Shown: one piece after another, positions 1-8,375 of the stretch
How the letters are laid out: the number at the start of each line of letters is the position of its first letter
Numbering within the stretch: the first letter of the stretch is position 1
Assembly: GCA_016342325.1 (NCBI GenBank)
Contig: JAEINR010000022.1
Span: 1 to 64,000, forward strand
Reading direction: 5' to 3'
From: Desulfobacterium sp.
GTDB lineage: Bacteria; Desulfobacterota; Desulfobacteria; Desulfobacterales; Desulfobacteraceae
DNA length: 64,000 nt
Made by a program: the position numbers and the translations under genes
The notes under the pieces: generated by a model
The model's database searches: none
Seen by the model: the letters and a program-made list of their open reading frames with translations, nothing else
What the model was told of the DNA's origin: nothing

Positions 1-172
1 TTTATTTAAGTTTAATCCGTTTTTCTGCCATATACTAAATATTTTAATTATAATTCAAATAAGCGAAATGTGAGATCCTGGGGACTTAAATTTTAGCAGG
101 CAGAGCGCCTGTTTAATTGATAGTAGCTGCACATCTTTTTGAACCGAAACATATTTATTGTGGAGGATCGCA

Positions 173-1246
173 TTGGAAGAATGGCAGAATCAGATGCAGA
201 ACCAAGTGGACACCCTGGAGAAAGTAGAACAATACGTTAACCTCACTCCGGAAGAGAAAGAAGCGATCCAGACCATGGACACCCGATGGGGCACCACCCC
301 CCACATGGCCGCGCTCATGGACAAAGACGACCCCGACTGTCCCATTCGCAGACAGGTGATTCCTTCGCTTAAGGAGAACCAAAACGTACACGGCATTGAG
401 GACTACCTGATCTGGAAAGAGAACCGCGACACCGATGAGGTCCGGCCGGACTCCATCGCCAGGCAGTACGAGGATAGAGTCGCCTTTACCGTGACCGACA
501 TCTGCGCCAACTACTGTCGCCACTGTTTTCGAAAGGAGTTGGTTGTAAGCAGGGATCTTGAGCTGCGTTTCGACATTGAAGAGGGACTTGAGTGGATCAG
601 GAACCACCCGGAGGTCCGGGACGTTCTCATCACCGGCGGTGATCCTTTTCTCCTCTCCGACGACAAAATCGACTATCTCATCACAAGCATACGGGCGATC
701 CCCCACATCCAGATGATCCGCTTTGGCACAAGGGCACCCATTGCCCTGCCCCAGCGCATCACCCCCGGGCTGAAAAAAGTGCTTTCCGGGTATCACCGGG
801 TACCCATCTGGATCAACACCCAGTGCAACCATCCGAGGGAGCTTTCAGAGGAAACAGCCAGGGCCGTGTACGACCTGCTCTCCTGCGGAGTGAACGTGGG
901 CAACCAGATGGTGCTTTTAAAGGGAATCAACGACGATGTGGAGACCTTCAGGGAACTGCACCAGAAGCTAATTGCCTTCAGGATCCGGCCCTACTACGTG
1001 TTCTACTGCGAACCCGCCCCGGGTATCGACCACTTTCGCACCCCGGTTGAAAAGGGCGCAGAACTGATCCGGGACGCCATCCGAGGCCACACCACCGGAC
1101 TTGCCCAGCCCATGTATGTGGTGGCCACCAAGATCGGCAAAATCCCCCTCATGCCCGACTATTACATTGTGGACAAGAATGAGAAGGAGTACACCCTTCG
1201 CAACCACAAGGGTCAGTTGACCACGACCCCCAACATTCCGGAATAA
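173..1246 (+). CDS. KamA-family radical SAM amino acid 2,3-aminomutase, substrate uncertain
   Basis: Radical SAM/PLP enzyme of the lysine 2,3-aminomutase family, expected to move an alpha-amino group to the beta carbon. The cluster motif CANYCRHC gives Cys111, 115 and 118, and the PLP lysine is probably Lys323 in IGKIPLMP. The length of 357 aa is slightly shorter than clostridial enzymes. I chose the TTG at 173 because GGAGG ends 6 bases before it; an earlier in-frame TTG at 158 precedes that site. By recall of the Clostridium subterminale enzyme, the two aspartates that hold the lysine side chain align with Glu280 (CEPAPG) and Ala318 (VVATK) here. The Lys/Asn pair reported for glutamate 2,3-aminomutase is also absent, so the substrate is open. 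An amino-acid ABC binding protein and permease follow directly. Confidence 0.85.
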   Translation: MEEWQNQMQNQVDTLEKVEQYVNLTPEEKEAIQTMDTRWGTTPHMAALMDKDDPDCPIRRQVIPSLKENQNVHGIEDYLIWKENRDTDEVRPDSIARQYEDRVAFTVTDICANYCRHCFRKELVVSRDLELRFDIEEGLEWIRNHPEVRDVLITGGDPFLLSDDKIDYLITSIRAIPHIQMIRFGTRAPIALPQRITPGLKKVLSGYHRVPIWINTQCNHPRELSEETARAVYDLLSCGVNVGNQMVLLKGINDDVETFRELHQKLIAFRIRPYYVFYCEPAPGIDHFRTPVEKGAELIRDAIRGHTTGLAQPMYVVATKIGKIPLMPDYYIVDKNEKEYTLRNHKGQLTTTPNIPE

Positions 1247-1283
1247 TGGCAGTAAAACCAAAACAGATAAAAACGGAGAAAAG

Positions 1284-2030
1284 ATGAAAAAACTGATTAC
1301 TCTCATTTCCCTCGTGACCATGTGCATTACCCTGTTTGCAGGCCCAGCCCTTGCCAAGGACAAACTGATCGTTGGCTGCGACACCAACTTCATGCCCTTT
1401 GAGTTCAAACAGGACGGCAAGTACGTGGGGTTTGACATCGACTTCTGGGCCGCCATTGCCAAGGAACTCGGCGTGGAGTACAAACTCCAGCCCATGGACT
1501 TCAACGGCCTCATTCCGGCCCTTCAGACCGGCAACATCGATGTGGCCATCGCTGCCATGACCATCAAGTCCGAGCGGGAGAAGGTGGTGGACTTTGCCTA
1601 TCCTTACTACGACGCCGGTCTCATCATCCTGGTCCGGGCGGACGAAAAGAACATCAAGTCCCTTGAGGACCTCAAGGGTAAGAATGTGGCCACCAAGCTC
1701 GGCACCACAAGTGCCGACTATGCGAAGAAGAACGCCCAGGCCAAGGAAGTGAAACTCTACCCCAACATCGACGGCGCCTACATGGAACTTGCCACCGGTG
1801 GTGCTGATGCAGTTCTCTTTGACTCCCCGGCCGTTCTTTACTACTCCAAGACCGCGGGCAAGGACAGAACCAAGGTCGTGGGCCCCCTTTACATGGGTCA
1901 GTCCTACGGCATCGCCTTTCCCCAGGGCAGCCCCCTGGCCGAACAATCCAGCATCGCCATCCTCAAGCTGATGGAAAACGGCACCTATGCCGAGATCTAC
2001 AAGAAGTGGTTCGGCACCGATCCCAAGTAA
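1284..2030 (+). CDS. Amino-acid ABC transporter substrate-binding protein (GlnH/HisJ type)
   Basis: Periplasmic solute-binding protein of family 3 (SBP_bac_3), 248 aa. A signal peptide is visible: MKK, a hydrophobic stretch to about residue 20, then an AGPALA-K cleavage region. Typical polar-amino-acid binding motifs follow: VGFDIDFWAAIAKELG near residue 50, GLIPALQTGNIDVAIAAMTI near 75, and a C-terminal EIYKKWFG. The start has GGAGAA upstream. It lies 37 bp after the aminomutase gene and 85 bp before the permease gene, so the three probably form one transcription unit. The ligand is not readable from sequence; the neighbouring aminomutase suggests an amino acid or beta-amino acid. Confidence 0.9.
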   Translation: MKKLITLISLVTMCITLFAGPALAKDKLIVGCDTNFMPFEFKQDGKYVGFDIDFWAAIAKELGVEYKLQPMDFNGLIPALQTGNIDVAIAAMTIKSEREKVVDFAYPYYDAGLIILVRADEKNIKSLEDLKGKNVATKLGTTSADYAKKNAQAKEVKLYPNIDGAYMELATGGADAVLFDSPAVLYYSKTAGKDRTKVVGPLYMGQSYGIAFPQGSPLAEQSSIAILKLMENGTYAEIYKKWFGTDPK

Positions 2031-2115
2031 GACCCATCCAAACACAGCTTAACCCATCCGGTTAAACGGGGCGGACCCATGGTCCGTCCCTTAACAAAAC
2101 AGCATCGGCGACACT

Positions 2116-2790
2116 ATGACTCAATTTAATTTTGACGCAAGCGTCATCTGGGAATCGATTCCCGTTCTGATGAACGGGGCAAAACTGACCATCTACATCA
2201 CCCTGATCGGCCTTTTTTTCGGATTCATTCTTGGCGCCCTGGCAGGCATCGGCAAGATTTCAAAGAATAAATTTGTAAACACCCTGACCACCATCTATGT
2301 GGAATCCATCCGGGGCACCCCCCTCATGGTCCAGGTGATGTTCCTCTATTTCGGCCTGCCCCTGGCCCTGGGCATGCGGGTACCGCCGTTGACCGCCGGC
2401 ATTGTGGCCATTGCCGTGAACTCCGGGGCCTATATCTCGGAAATCGTCCGGGGCGCGGTTCAGTCCATCAACGTGGGCCAGGCCGAAGCGGCCCGTTCCA
2501 TCGGGCTGACCAACTCCCAATCCATGCTCTACGTGATCTGGCCCCAGGCTTTTAAACGGATGATCCCGCCCCTTGGCAACCAGTTCATCATCAGCCTCAA
2601 GGACACCTCCCTGCTGGTGGTGATCGGCGTTGGGGAACTGACCCGCCAGGGCCAGGAGATCATCGCGGTGAACTTCCGCTCCTTTGAGGTGTGGATGGCG
2701 GTGGCGATCATCTATCTGGCCATGACCTTGACCATGGCAAAATTGCTGCACATGCTTGAAAAACGCATGCAGATCGACCCCACCCGCTAG
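2116..2790 (+). CDS. Amino-acid ABC transporter permease (GlnP/HisM type)
   Basis: Inner-membrane permease of the polar amino-acid ABC family, 224 aa. It opens with an amphipathic helix and a membrane segment (LTIYITLIGLFFGFILGAL), and carries the EAA loop that contacts the ATPase, seen as GQAEAARSIGLTNSQSMLYV, near residue 120. The usual ESIRGTPLMVQ motif is at about residue 63. It should pair with the binding protein just upstream. No ATPase gene follows: the next gene is on the other strand, so the ATPase must come from elsewhere, possibly the GlnQ-like protein at 56578-57315. Confidence 0.9.
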   Translation: MTQFNFDASVIWESIPVLMNGAKLTIYITLIGLFFGFILGALAGIGKISKNKFVNTLTTIYVESIRGTPLMVQVMFLYFGLPLALGMRVPPLTAGIVAIAVNSGAYISEIVRGAVQSINVGQAEAARSIGLTNSQSMLYVIWPQAFKRMIPPLGNQFIISLKDTSLLVVIGVGELTRQGQEIIAVNFRSFEVWMAVAIIYLAMTLTMAKLLHMLEKRMQIDPTR

Positions 2791-2819
2791 GAACGCGAGG
2801 CCAAGGGAACTACCAAAGA

Positions 2820-3269
2820 TTATCTGCGGGTCCCGGAGATGTTGAAGAGAAGATAGCCGTTCTTGAACCGTGGCCCCCCGATGGTGATGCTGCCGCGGTT
2901 TCGCAACAACACTTCCGTGCCAAACACCCTGGCCCCCTGTTTGAAGATGGCGATTCGGTACTTGATCCGACGGCCCGTAAGATCCAGGGGAACCACCTCA
3001 AGGGTTCTGCCTCCGGGAAGGCGGACCCGGCCCTGGGTGCCGGGGGCAAGATCCATGGCGGTCTGCTTCAGAAGCGTGTAGGAGGTGTATTTGAACACGG
3101 ATTTGAGTTCAGGTTCGATATCCCTCAAACCCGGATCCACATGGACAGCGTTTGACGAGGCATGGATGACCCGGATACCGGTCCTGACACTTGCCCCCGC
3201 CAGGAGATCTCCTGGAAACAGTAAGACAGCAACAAAGAGGATCATTAGGAATTTCAAGGGTCTGATCAT
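2820..3269 (-). CDS. Secreted protein of unknown function, last gene of the ECF sigma operon
   Basis: I do not recognise the family. The protein is 149 aa from the ATG at 3269, chosen because GGAAGG precedes it and a signal peptide starts there (MIRPLKFLMILFVAVLLFPG, cleavage probably after LLA). The mature part is predicted soluble and rich in beta-type segments, with no cysteines. The gene begins 17 bp after the anti-sigma gene stop, so it is probably co-transcribed with the sigma factor. An envelope-stress or envelope-modifying role is only an inference from that context. Confidence 0.7.
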   Translation of the reverse strand: MIRPLKFLMILFVAVLLFPGDLLAGASVRTGIRVIHASSNAVHVDPGLRDIEPELKSVFKYTSYTLLKQTAMDLAPGTQGRVRLPGGRTLEVVPLDLTGRRIKYRIAIFKQGARVFGTEVLLRNRGSITIGGPRFKNGYLLFNISGTRR

Positions 3270-3285
3270 ATTTTCCTTCCGCAAT

Positions 3286-3774
3286 TCAGCTCTCCGTATA
3301 CCAGATTATAGTGTGTTTTGACACCTGGGTCTCTAAAATCATCACCGATGCGATCTCTCCGTCCACCGAGTTGACAATGGCACTGGGGCCGGTTGGCAAG
3401 ACCGTATCCCCCTGATAATAGATGACAGTTGCGAGAAGTATTGCAGCAATGGAAGCCAGCTGCAAGATATTTCTTTTGGCTTTCATCAAATCCGCCAGGT
3501 CTGCCCAAAACGGTTGCTTTTCCGCCTTTATCCGGGCAAGGATGCTCTCCCCGGACAAACTGTTGGAAAGCCCAAAGGTTCCCTGATCAATCCCCTGGCT
3601 AAAGGTTTGGGAGAGCCGTTCCAGATGTTCAACAACGGAACGGCAATGGCTGCAGGTGGTCAGATGGTTTTCGATCTCCTGCCATTCACCGGGGCTAAGC
3701 TCCCGATCAAGATAGCGCCCCAGGGTCCTGGCATCACAGTGTCTGCATTGGTACTTTGCCTTAAACGTTTCCAT
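3286..3774 (-). CDS. Zinc-finger anti-sigma factor, single-pass membrane protein
   Basis: 162 aa. The N-terminal domain carries the ZAS-type zinc motif as HLTTCSHC around residues 37-44, with further cysteines in YQCRHC near residue 9. A membrane segment, LASIAAILLATVIYY, lies near residue 110, followed by a short C-terminal part outside the cytoplasm. The ATG directly abuts the sigma-factor stop codon, the usual sigma/anti-sigma arrangement. Expected role: it holds the adjacent ECF sigma factor at the membrane until a signal releases it. The inducing signal cannot be read from sequence. Confidence 0.8.
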   Translation of the reverse strand: METFKAKYQCRHCDARTLGRYLDRELSPGEWQEIENHLTTCSHCRSVVEHLERLSQTFSQGIDQGTFGLSNSLSGESILARIKAEKQPFWADLADLMKAKRNILQLASIAAILLATVIYYQGDTVLPTGPSAIVNSVDGEIASVMILETQVSKHTIIWYTES

Positions 3775-4353
3775 CTATGTCCCTTCCCCAACTGCTTTGG
3801 AAAGACTCTTTCTTGCCTGGAAGAGCCTTGATTTCACGGTGCCGATCTTTATGTCCAGGGCCTGGGCGATCTCTCCATAGGAGAGGCCCTCAAGGGTGTT
3901 GAGCACAAACACGGCCCGGGTCTTTTCCGGCAACTTGGCCACGGCGTCCATGGTACGGGCCTCAAGCTCCTTGCCCCGGTATTGGGCTTCAGGGGTTTCA
4001 ACCCTCTTTTCCGTTGCCTTGACAAAGGCCTGGGAATCAAGGGAATGATGTCCCCACCTGAACCGCCGCTTCCACCGCCGTTTCCAGTTCAGGCTCAGAT
4101 TAATGGTGATCCGCACAAGCCAGGTGGAAAGCCCGGACTCCCCCCGGAAACTGTCAATGTTCTTATACACACTCACAAAGACATCCTGGACGATCTCAAG
4201 GCTCTCCTCTTGCTCCAGAACAATACCATAGGCCACCCTTGTCAAGCGATCCCGGTATCGGTGAACAAGGCGGCTGAACGCGCGTTCCTGACCTTGCTTC
4301 AGCCCTTTGATCAGCTCTTTTTCATCCAGCTCTTTTGTCGTTGTTTTTTCCAC
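3775..4353 (-). CDS. ECF-type RNA polymerase sigma factor (RpoE-like)
   Basis: 192 aa, the usual size for an ECF sigma factor. Region 2 is seen in AFSRLVHRYRDRLTRVAY and in EIVQDVFVSVYKNIDSFRG, with the STWLVRITINLSLNWKR segment that reads the -10 element. Region 4 is LEGLSYGEIAQALDIKIGTV followed by KSRLFQARKSL, a helix-turn-helix that reads the -35 element. It heads a minus-strand operon with the anti-sigma factor and a secreted protein; a basic secreted protein gene lies 33 bp upstream on the same strand. Autoregulation is likely from family behaviour. Confidence 0.9.
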   Translation of the reverse strand: MEKTTTKELDEKELIKGLKQGQERAFSRLVHRYRDRLTRVAYGIVLEQEESLEIVQDVFVSVYKNIDSFRGESGLSTWLVRITINLSLNWKRRWKRRFRWGHHSLDSQAFVKATEKRVETPEAQYRGKELEARTMDAVAKLPEKTRAVFVLNTLEGLSYGEIAQALDIKIGTVKSRLFQARKSLSKAVGEGT

Positions 4354-4386
4354 AGCACCCTATCAAAAGCAGGTCCGAGCCCAGGT

Positions 4387-4800
4387 TCAATAATGTCTCC
4401 GGTTCCGGTTCCGCCTCGTTTCCCAGAAGCCGTCCCTTACGATCATCTTCTCCTGCCGGCCCTGCACCCAGTCGCCCCTGCGGTTATAGTGCCCAGGATT
4501 CCAGCGCAGGCCATAGATGGGTTCGACCCACACCCGCCCAACCCGGCCACGGCTTCGCTGCCAGTCGCGCTGGCGGTCGCGCTGTCGATCGCGCTGGCGG
4601 TAGTGGCTCCGCTTTTTCACCACACAGGCACCGTCATTGCCACGGATCTCATCGGCAATGGCAGCTCCCAGGATGACGGCGCCGGTGCCGATGATGATCC
4701 CCTCAACCAGATGCCGCTCCCTTGACCCTGCATGGCCCGGCACCACACAAACCGCGAGTAACATCCCTGTGACAAGTGTCATGGCAATCAGTTTTTTCAT
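4387..4800 (-). CDS. Small secreted basic protein with Arg-rich repeat and WNPGHY motif
   Basis: 137 aa from the ATG at 4800, which follows GGAGG and starts a clear signal peptide (MKKLIAMTLVTGMLLAVCVV, cleavage after GHA). A glycine-rich segment (IIIGTGAVILGAAIADEI) may insert in a membrane. It is followed by a run of RQRD repeats near residue 75 and tryptophan-rich motifs RVWVEPIYGLRWNPGHY and GFWETRR, resembling small envelope proteins with YXWXPG-type repeats. It sits just upstream of the ECF sigma gene on the same strand and may be part of that envelope-stress unit. Function unknown. Confidence 0.7.
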   Translation of the reverse strand: MKKLIAMTLVTGMLLAVCVVPGHAGSRERHLVEGIIIGTGAVILGAAIADEIRGNDGACVVKKRSHYRQRDRQRDRQRDWQRSRGRVGRVWVEPIYGLRWNPGHYNRRGDWVQGRQEKMIVRDGFWETRRNRNRRHY

Positions 4801-4861
4801 TATACACCTCCATTCATACCCGATTAACAAACAATTGCAACCATGTTGCATCTCTATAGGG

Positions 4862-4888
4862 TATGACACCGGAGATCTGGGATTGTTC
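4862..4888 (-). promoter_or_regulatory. Possible ECF-type promoter for the sigma-factor operon
   Basis: On the minus strand, GAAC is followed after 18 bases by TCATA, about 60 bp upstream of the ATG at 4800. This resembles the GAAC / TC-rich pattern of ECF promoters and would allow autoregulation. Pattern match only. Confidence 0.22.
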
Positions 4889-4889
4889 A

Positions 4890-5095
4890 AAATAAAATCA
4901 GACGCCACGATAAAGCTGACACAGGTGGAACAGGTTCGCATCAACAAAGCGGCATCCTACCTTGAAGACATGACCATCTCCATGGAACAGGTCACCGATT
5001 TAAGCGGCTTTGGTTCTGCTGGGAAAATGAGACGGGCCTTTCGGCGAAACCTGAATGTTCTTCCGGGGAAATATCGCAACCGATTCGGCATCTGA
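4890..5095 (+). pseudogene. C-terminal remnant of an AraC/GlxA-type transcription regulator
   Basis: Only the second helix-turn-helix of an AraC-family regulator remains: KLTQVEQVRINKAASYLEDM, then SMEQVTDLSGFGSAGKMRRA, FRRNLNVLPGKYRNRF and a stop. The pattern matches the family signature (GF-x-S-x3-RAFRR, then P-x-x-YR). No regulator sequence is readable upstream; the frame runs into the region facing the 4387-4800 gene. About 80% of the usual gene is missing, so this is a decayed fragment. Confidence 0.7.
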
Positions 5096-5178
5096 CCGAC
5101 GGCCGCCATGGTCAGTGTCCATGGCTGCCGTACCAGAATCTCAGATGACCCGGGTAAAAACCAGGGGCCAGTAGAGTG

Positions 5179-5675
5179 TTAATGATCCGATGTCATTGCA
5201 AACCTTCGGCCCATGTCAAACGCTTTTTCACAATCCTTGGGAAAAACCGCTTCACGCCGTTGGGCCTTTTTTTCCGGGTCAAAACGAGACTGGACCACGG
5301 CGGAATAATCCTTGAACTGATAGGTATCATGGCAGAAGAAAGATTCTGATGCACCAAAGACATTCTGTAGCATCGTTTCATTCAAGCTTAGATGGGAGTC
5401 AATACCCCACGCTTTCATCCCTTCTTCGGTCAGGTTCATGGTATAAATAAAACCGGTATTGATGGTTCTGGTAAACAGGGTCTGATAGGGATCGGCATAC
5501 ACAGACTTGGGAAACAGGAGCCGTTCCATGAATGAGCGCATTTCACCGGATACAGATCCGAAATAAACGGGGGATCCCAGAATCAGGCCATGGGCATGGG
5601 TTATTTTGTCCAGCACAGGGGTCAGGTCATCCGTTAAGGCGCAGGTACCATAATGCTTCCCTCCCTTTTTAATGG
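5179..5675 (-). pseudogene. 5'-truncated NADPH-dependent FMN reductase / flavodoxin-like protein
   Basis: The readable part starts at KKGGKHYGTCALTDDL and continues through the family hallmark HGLILGSPVYFGSVSGEMRS and FMERLLFP, then a full C-terminal half. The N-terminal 45 or so residues, including the FMN-phosphate loop (GSPR-type), are absent. The region begins exactly where the upstream marR gene stops (5669), with no in-frame start and no ribosome site. The simplest explanation is a deletion that removed the start of the reductase gene and joined the rest to the marR 3' end. It could be expressed only as a non-functional fragment. Confidence 0.7.
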
Positions 5676-6109
5676 GGAGACGAGCCAGCAACCTTTTCGA
5701 GCAAATGGATAAAGGTCTCCCTTTCAGACGGATCAAGTTTTTTTCGAATAAGGTCTATCATTTTATTCTCGGAAAGGATTCGGGACCGGGCAATATGTTT
5801 ACCTTTTTCAGTGAGTTCCATGAAAAATATCCTGCCGTCATCCGGGGAGCGAAGCTTATTGACACAGTCAAGCTTGATCAGCTTGTTCACGATTTCCGTC
5901 ACCGATGGTTTCGTGATCCCGAGAATCTTCGCCATGCGGCTGAAGGTGAGATTGTCGTTCCCATCAATGAGTTTCAGGTAATGGATCTGGTTGACCTGGA
6001 GCTTGGACATGCCCAACTGATCGGCAATCTCCAGGCTGCAGGCTGTGGAAGCGTCATAAAATTCTTTTACGGTTTGATGCAAACGGTCATTCTCAGTCAT
6101 ATCATCCAC
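5669..6109 (-). CDS. MarR-family transcription regulator
   Basis: 146 aa winged-helix regulator. The DNA-binding part is visible as NLTFSRMAKILGITKPSVTE with IVNKLIKLDCVNKLRSPDDG and RIFFMELTEKGK (recognition helix and wing) at about residues 55-105, flanked by N- and C-terminal dimerisation helices. It ends GSSPH, right at the junction with the truncated reductase, which was probably its original target operon. An inverted repeat lies upstream at 6122-6138 and may be its own operator. The ligand is unknown. Confidence 0.88.
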   Translation of the reverse strand: MDDMTENDRLHQTVKEFYDASTACSLEIADQLGMSKLQVNQIHYLKLIDGNDNLTFSRMAKILGITKPSVTEIVNKLIKLDCVNKLRSPDDGRIFFMELTEKGKHIARSRILSENKMIDLIRKKLDPSERETFIHLLEKVAGSSPH

Positions 6110-6121
6110 TCTATATTGTTT

Positions 6122-6138
6122 GTTAGAGCAAAACTAAC
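6122..6138. promoter_or_regulatory. Inverted repeat, possible MarR operator
   Basis: GTTAG, 7 bases, CTAAC, with wider TTG/CAA-like flanks, 12 bp upstream of the marR start. The position and symmetry fit an autoregulatory operator. Confidence 0.4.
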
Positions 6139-6317
6139 CAATCGAAAAAGGTTTGTCAACCCCCCTGCTCCTTGGTATAGTATTGAGACATACTCTTTGT
6201 TTCATCCCGCACCGCTCCAGGGGCTATATTCCAGCGTCCTTCCCATTGTCCCCTGTATCCGCCCTTTGTTGATCCGATCGCCTTTTTAACCAGGACCCAT
6301 CAAAATGGAGGTCTGTC

Positions 6318-7253
6318 ATGAACCATCGTAAAAAAATCCTGGTGACCGTGGATGCATCAGCCCACTCCCTTGAGGCTGTGCACTATGCGGGCGAATTTTT
6401 CTCGCCCGAGAATACTGAAATCCAACTTTTCCATGTGGATACCCACATACCGGAATCGTTCTGGGACATGAACCTGGGGTCGGGGTTCCAGAGAAGGATG
6501 GCTTCGGTGAAGTCATGGACCCTGGAGACCCAGCGGGCCATGAAGGAGCAGATGGAAAACGCCAGAATGATCCTCCTGGACCTGGGGTTTCCCTACAAGG
6601 CCGTCACCATCAAGCAGCAGGACTCAATCAAAGGGGTGGCACGGGATATCATCGACGAATCGAAAAATGGTTTTGACGCCGTTATTGCCGGCCGCACCGG
6701 CATCAGCCGGGTCAAGGACCTGCTCATGGGTAACATCGCCACAAAGCTGGTGGGCAAAATCGTGGGCATACCCCTGATCATCGTTGGCGCCTACACCAAC
6801 CCCAGGAAGGTGCTCATCGCCTTTGACGGGTCTGAGGGCGCCACTCGGGCGGTGGAGTGCATCAACGCCATGATGGTCAAGGACGCAAGCAGCGTCAAGA
6901 TCTGCTATGTGATCCGGACCATCTCAGACATCTACCGAACCGCACCGGCCGATATGAAAATGCTGGAAGAAGATATGTTCAAGAAGACCCGGGGCGTTGT
7001 GGAGCCCCTGATCGAAAATGCCCGTGAAAGCCTCGTTGCCTCCGGCTTAAAGCCCGACAACGTCTCCCATGAAATCAAGCAAAACGAATACTCACGGGCC
7101 AGGGCCATTGTGGACGATGCCACCTCAAACCGCTTTGGCACCATCGTGGTGGGCCGGCGGGGCTTAAGCCTTGTGGAGGAGTTCTTCATCGGCCGGGTGA
7201 GCAAAAAAGTTCTCCAGCTGGGGGGCAACGCAGCCGTGTGGATCGTCAATTAG
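6318..7253 (+). CDS. Universal stress protein with two UspA domains
   Basis: 311 aa with two tandem UspA-like domains, about residues 1-155 and 160-311. The first begins KKILVTVDASAHSLEAVHYA and ends in the nucleotide-loop-like VIAGRTGISRVKDLLMGNI. The second begins RKVLIAFDGSEGATRAV and ends GTIVVGRRGLSLVEEFFIGR with VSKKVL. The second copy keeps the G-x2-G-x9-G(S/T)-like nucleotide motif best. GGAGG lies before the ATG. Tandem Usp proteins are common in sulfate reducers and respond to energy or redox stress; the specific role here is unknown. The gene is monocistronic and faces etfA. Confidence 0.9.
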   Translation: MNHRKKILVTVDASAHSLEAVHYAGEFFSPENTEIQLFHVDTHIPESFWDMNLGSGFQRRMASVKSWTLETQRAMKEQMENARMILLDLGFPYKAVTIKQQDSIKGVARDIIDESKNGFDAVIAGRTGISRVKDLLMGNIATKLVGKIVGIPLIIVGAYTNPRKVLIAFDGSEGATRAVECINAMMVKDASSVKICYVIRTISDIYRTAPADMKMLEEDMFKKTRGVVEPLIENARESLVASGLKPDNVSHEIKQNEYSRARAIVDDATSNRFGTIVVGRRGLSLVEEFFIGRVSKKVLQLGGNAAVWIVN

Positions 7254-7310
7254 CGTCTTATAGTGCCGGTCAAATGACGTGATGCCAACCTATCTTTATT
7301 AATAAGTAGT

Positions 7311-7406
7311 GGTATCAATTGGCCTGACCAGAGCTATCGCTCTGATTTTCGTGTTATTTTGGCAAGAGAATCAAAGAACTTCTTTGGTTCTGACTTGTCC
7401 GGATTA
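7311..7406 (+). repeat. Dispersed intergenic repeat, copy R1
   Basis: The best-preserved copy of a repeat family in this window. It contains TATCAATT at the left, a small hairpin AGAGC/GCTCT, then TCTGATTTTCG, TGTTATTTTGGCAAG, a hairpin AGAAC-TTCTTTG-GTTCT, and GACTTGTCCGGATTA. It lies between the convergent uspA-like and etfA genes. Related copies are near 16801, 21499, 21582, 41550, 59702 and 60983. Confidence 0.7.
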
Positions 7407-8375
7407 AGGGTGACGTTGGAGGATGCGCTCAAAGGCGCTGATGAACTCGAAGAGATCCGCAACGATGCAGAGGTCCGAATGGTTGAAGATGGCGGCATTG
7501 GGATCGGAGTTGACGCTGACGATCAGTTCCGACCCAAGGATGCCGGCAAGGTGCTGGGACGACCCTGAGATGCCGCAGGCAATATAAAGCTTTGGGCTGA
7601 CCCTGGCACCGGTGATGCCCACCTGGAACCGATACTCGATCCATCCATCGTCAACCAACGGACGGGAGGCACCCACCACAGAATTTGGAAAAAGAGCCGC
7701 AAACCGTTCCAGGATATCAAGGTTCTCCCTCTCCCCCAGGCCCCTTCCTGCGGCCACGATCACGGCTGCCTGGTCAAGGTCCTCCCCCTGGGTGGTAACA
7801 GTTTTGATGCCAAGGGGCTGGATCGTGCCACCCGTAAATCGGATATCCATGGCCGTTACCCTGGCCGGACAGGCAAAAGATGTCCCTTGTACCCTGAAAG
7901 CGCCGGGTTGGACCATGATGATACAGGGCGATGCGTCCGGCCGCACCAGGGCGTTTTTTACGCCGTTCAAAACCGGCCGTGAAAAGAGGGGACCGGTTTG
8001 ATCCGAGACAATATGGTTGACCCCGGCGATGGAGCCCCCCCCTAACCGGACCCCAAGACCCGGTGCAAAATCCCTGCCCGTGGCCGTATGACCAACGATG
8101 ATGTACAAAGGCGCCAGGGTTGTAAAGAGCTGAAAGAGTGCTCCCTTGTACGCCTCACTGTTGTAGCCGTCCATGCCGATGATGGCAAGGTCAACGGTCT
8201 CTATCCCCAGGTCGGCGATCTGTTTTGCCATGGCCGGATCTCCTTTACCCGGGATCACAGCCACAATGGACGATTGGGTCTGGTCCGCCAAAATCCTTGC
8301 GCAGGCCAGCAACTCATGGGTGACGGGAATAATTCCGCCGGCGTCATGCTCCACCACCACAGCAATTGGCCTCAT
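7404..8375 (-). CDS. etfA: Electron transfer flavoprotein alpha subunit
   Basis: 323 aa. The C-terminal FAD-binding domain has the family signature FQVGITGARVSPKLYIACGI with SGSSQHLAGI, then SVNSDPNAAIFNHSDLCIVA near residues 255-300. The N-terminal Rossmann-like part begins RPIAVVVEHDAGGIIPVTHE. With EtfB it carries electrons from acyl-CoA dehydrogenases to the membrane. It lies downstream of etfB, but instead of the usual direct junction two 24-codon ORFs made by a 71-bp tandem duplication lie between them, each joined by an ATGA overlap. Confidence 0.95.
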   Translation of the reverse strand: MRPIAVVVEHDAGGIIPVTHELLACARILADQTQSSIVAVIPGKGDPAMAKQIADLGIETVDLAIIGMDGYNSEAYKGALFQLFTTLAPLYIIVGHTATGRDFAPGLGVRLGGGSIAGVNHIVSDQTGPLFSRPVLNGVKNALVRPDASPCIIMVQPGAFRVQGTSFACPARVTAMDIRFTGGTIQPLGIKTVTTQGEDLDQAAVIVAAGRGLGERENLDILERFAALFPNSVVGASRPLVDDGWIEYRFQVGITGARVSPKLYIACGISGSSQHLAGILGSELIVSVNSDPNAAIFNHSDLCIVADLFEFISAFERILQRHP

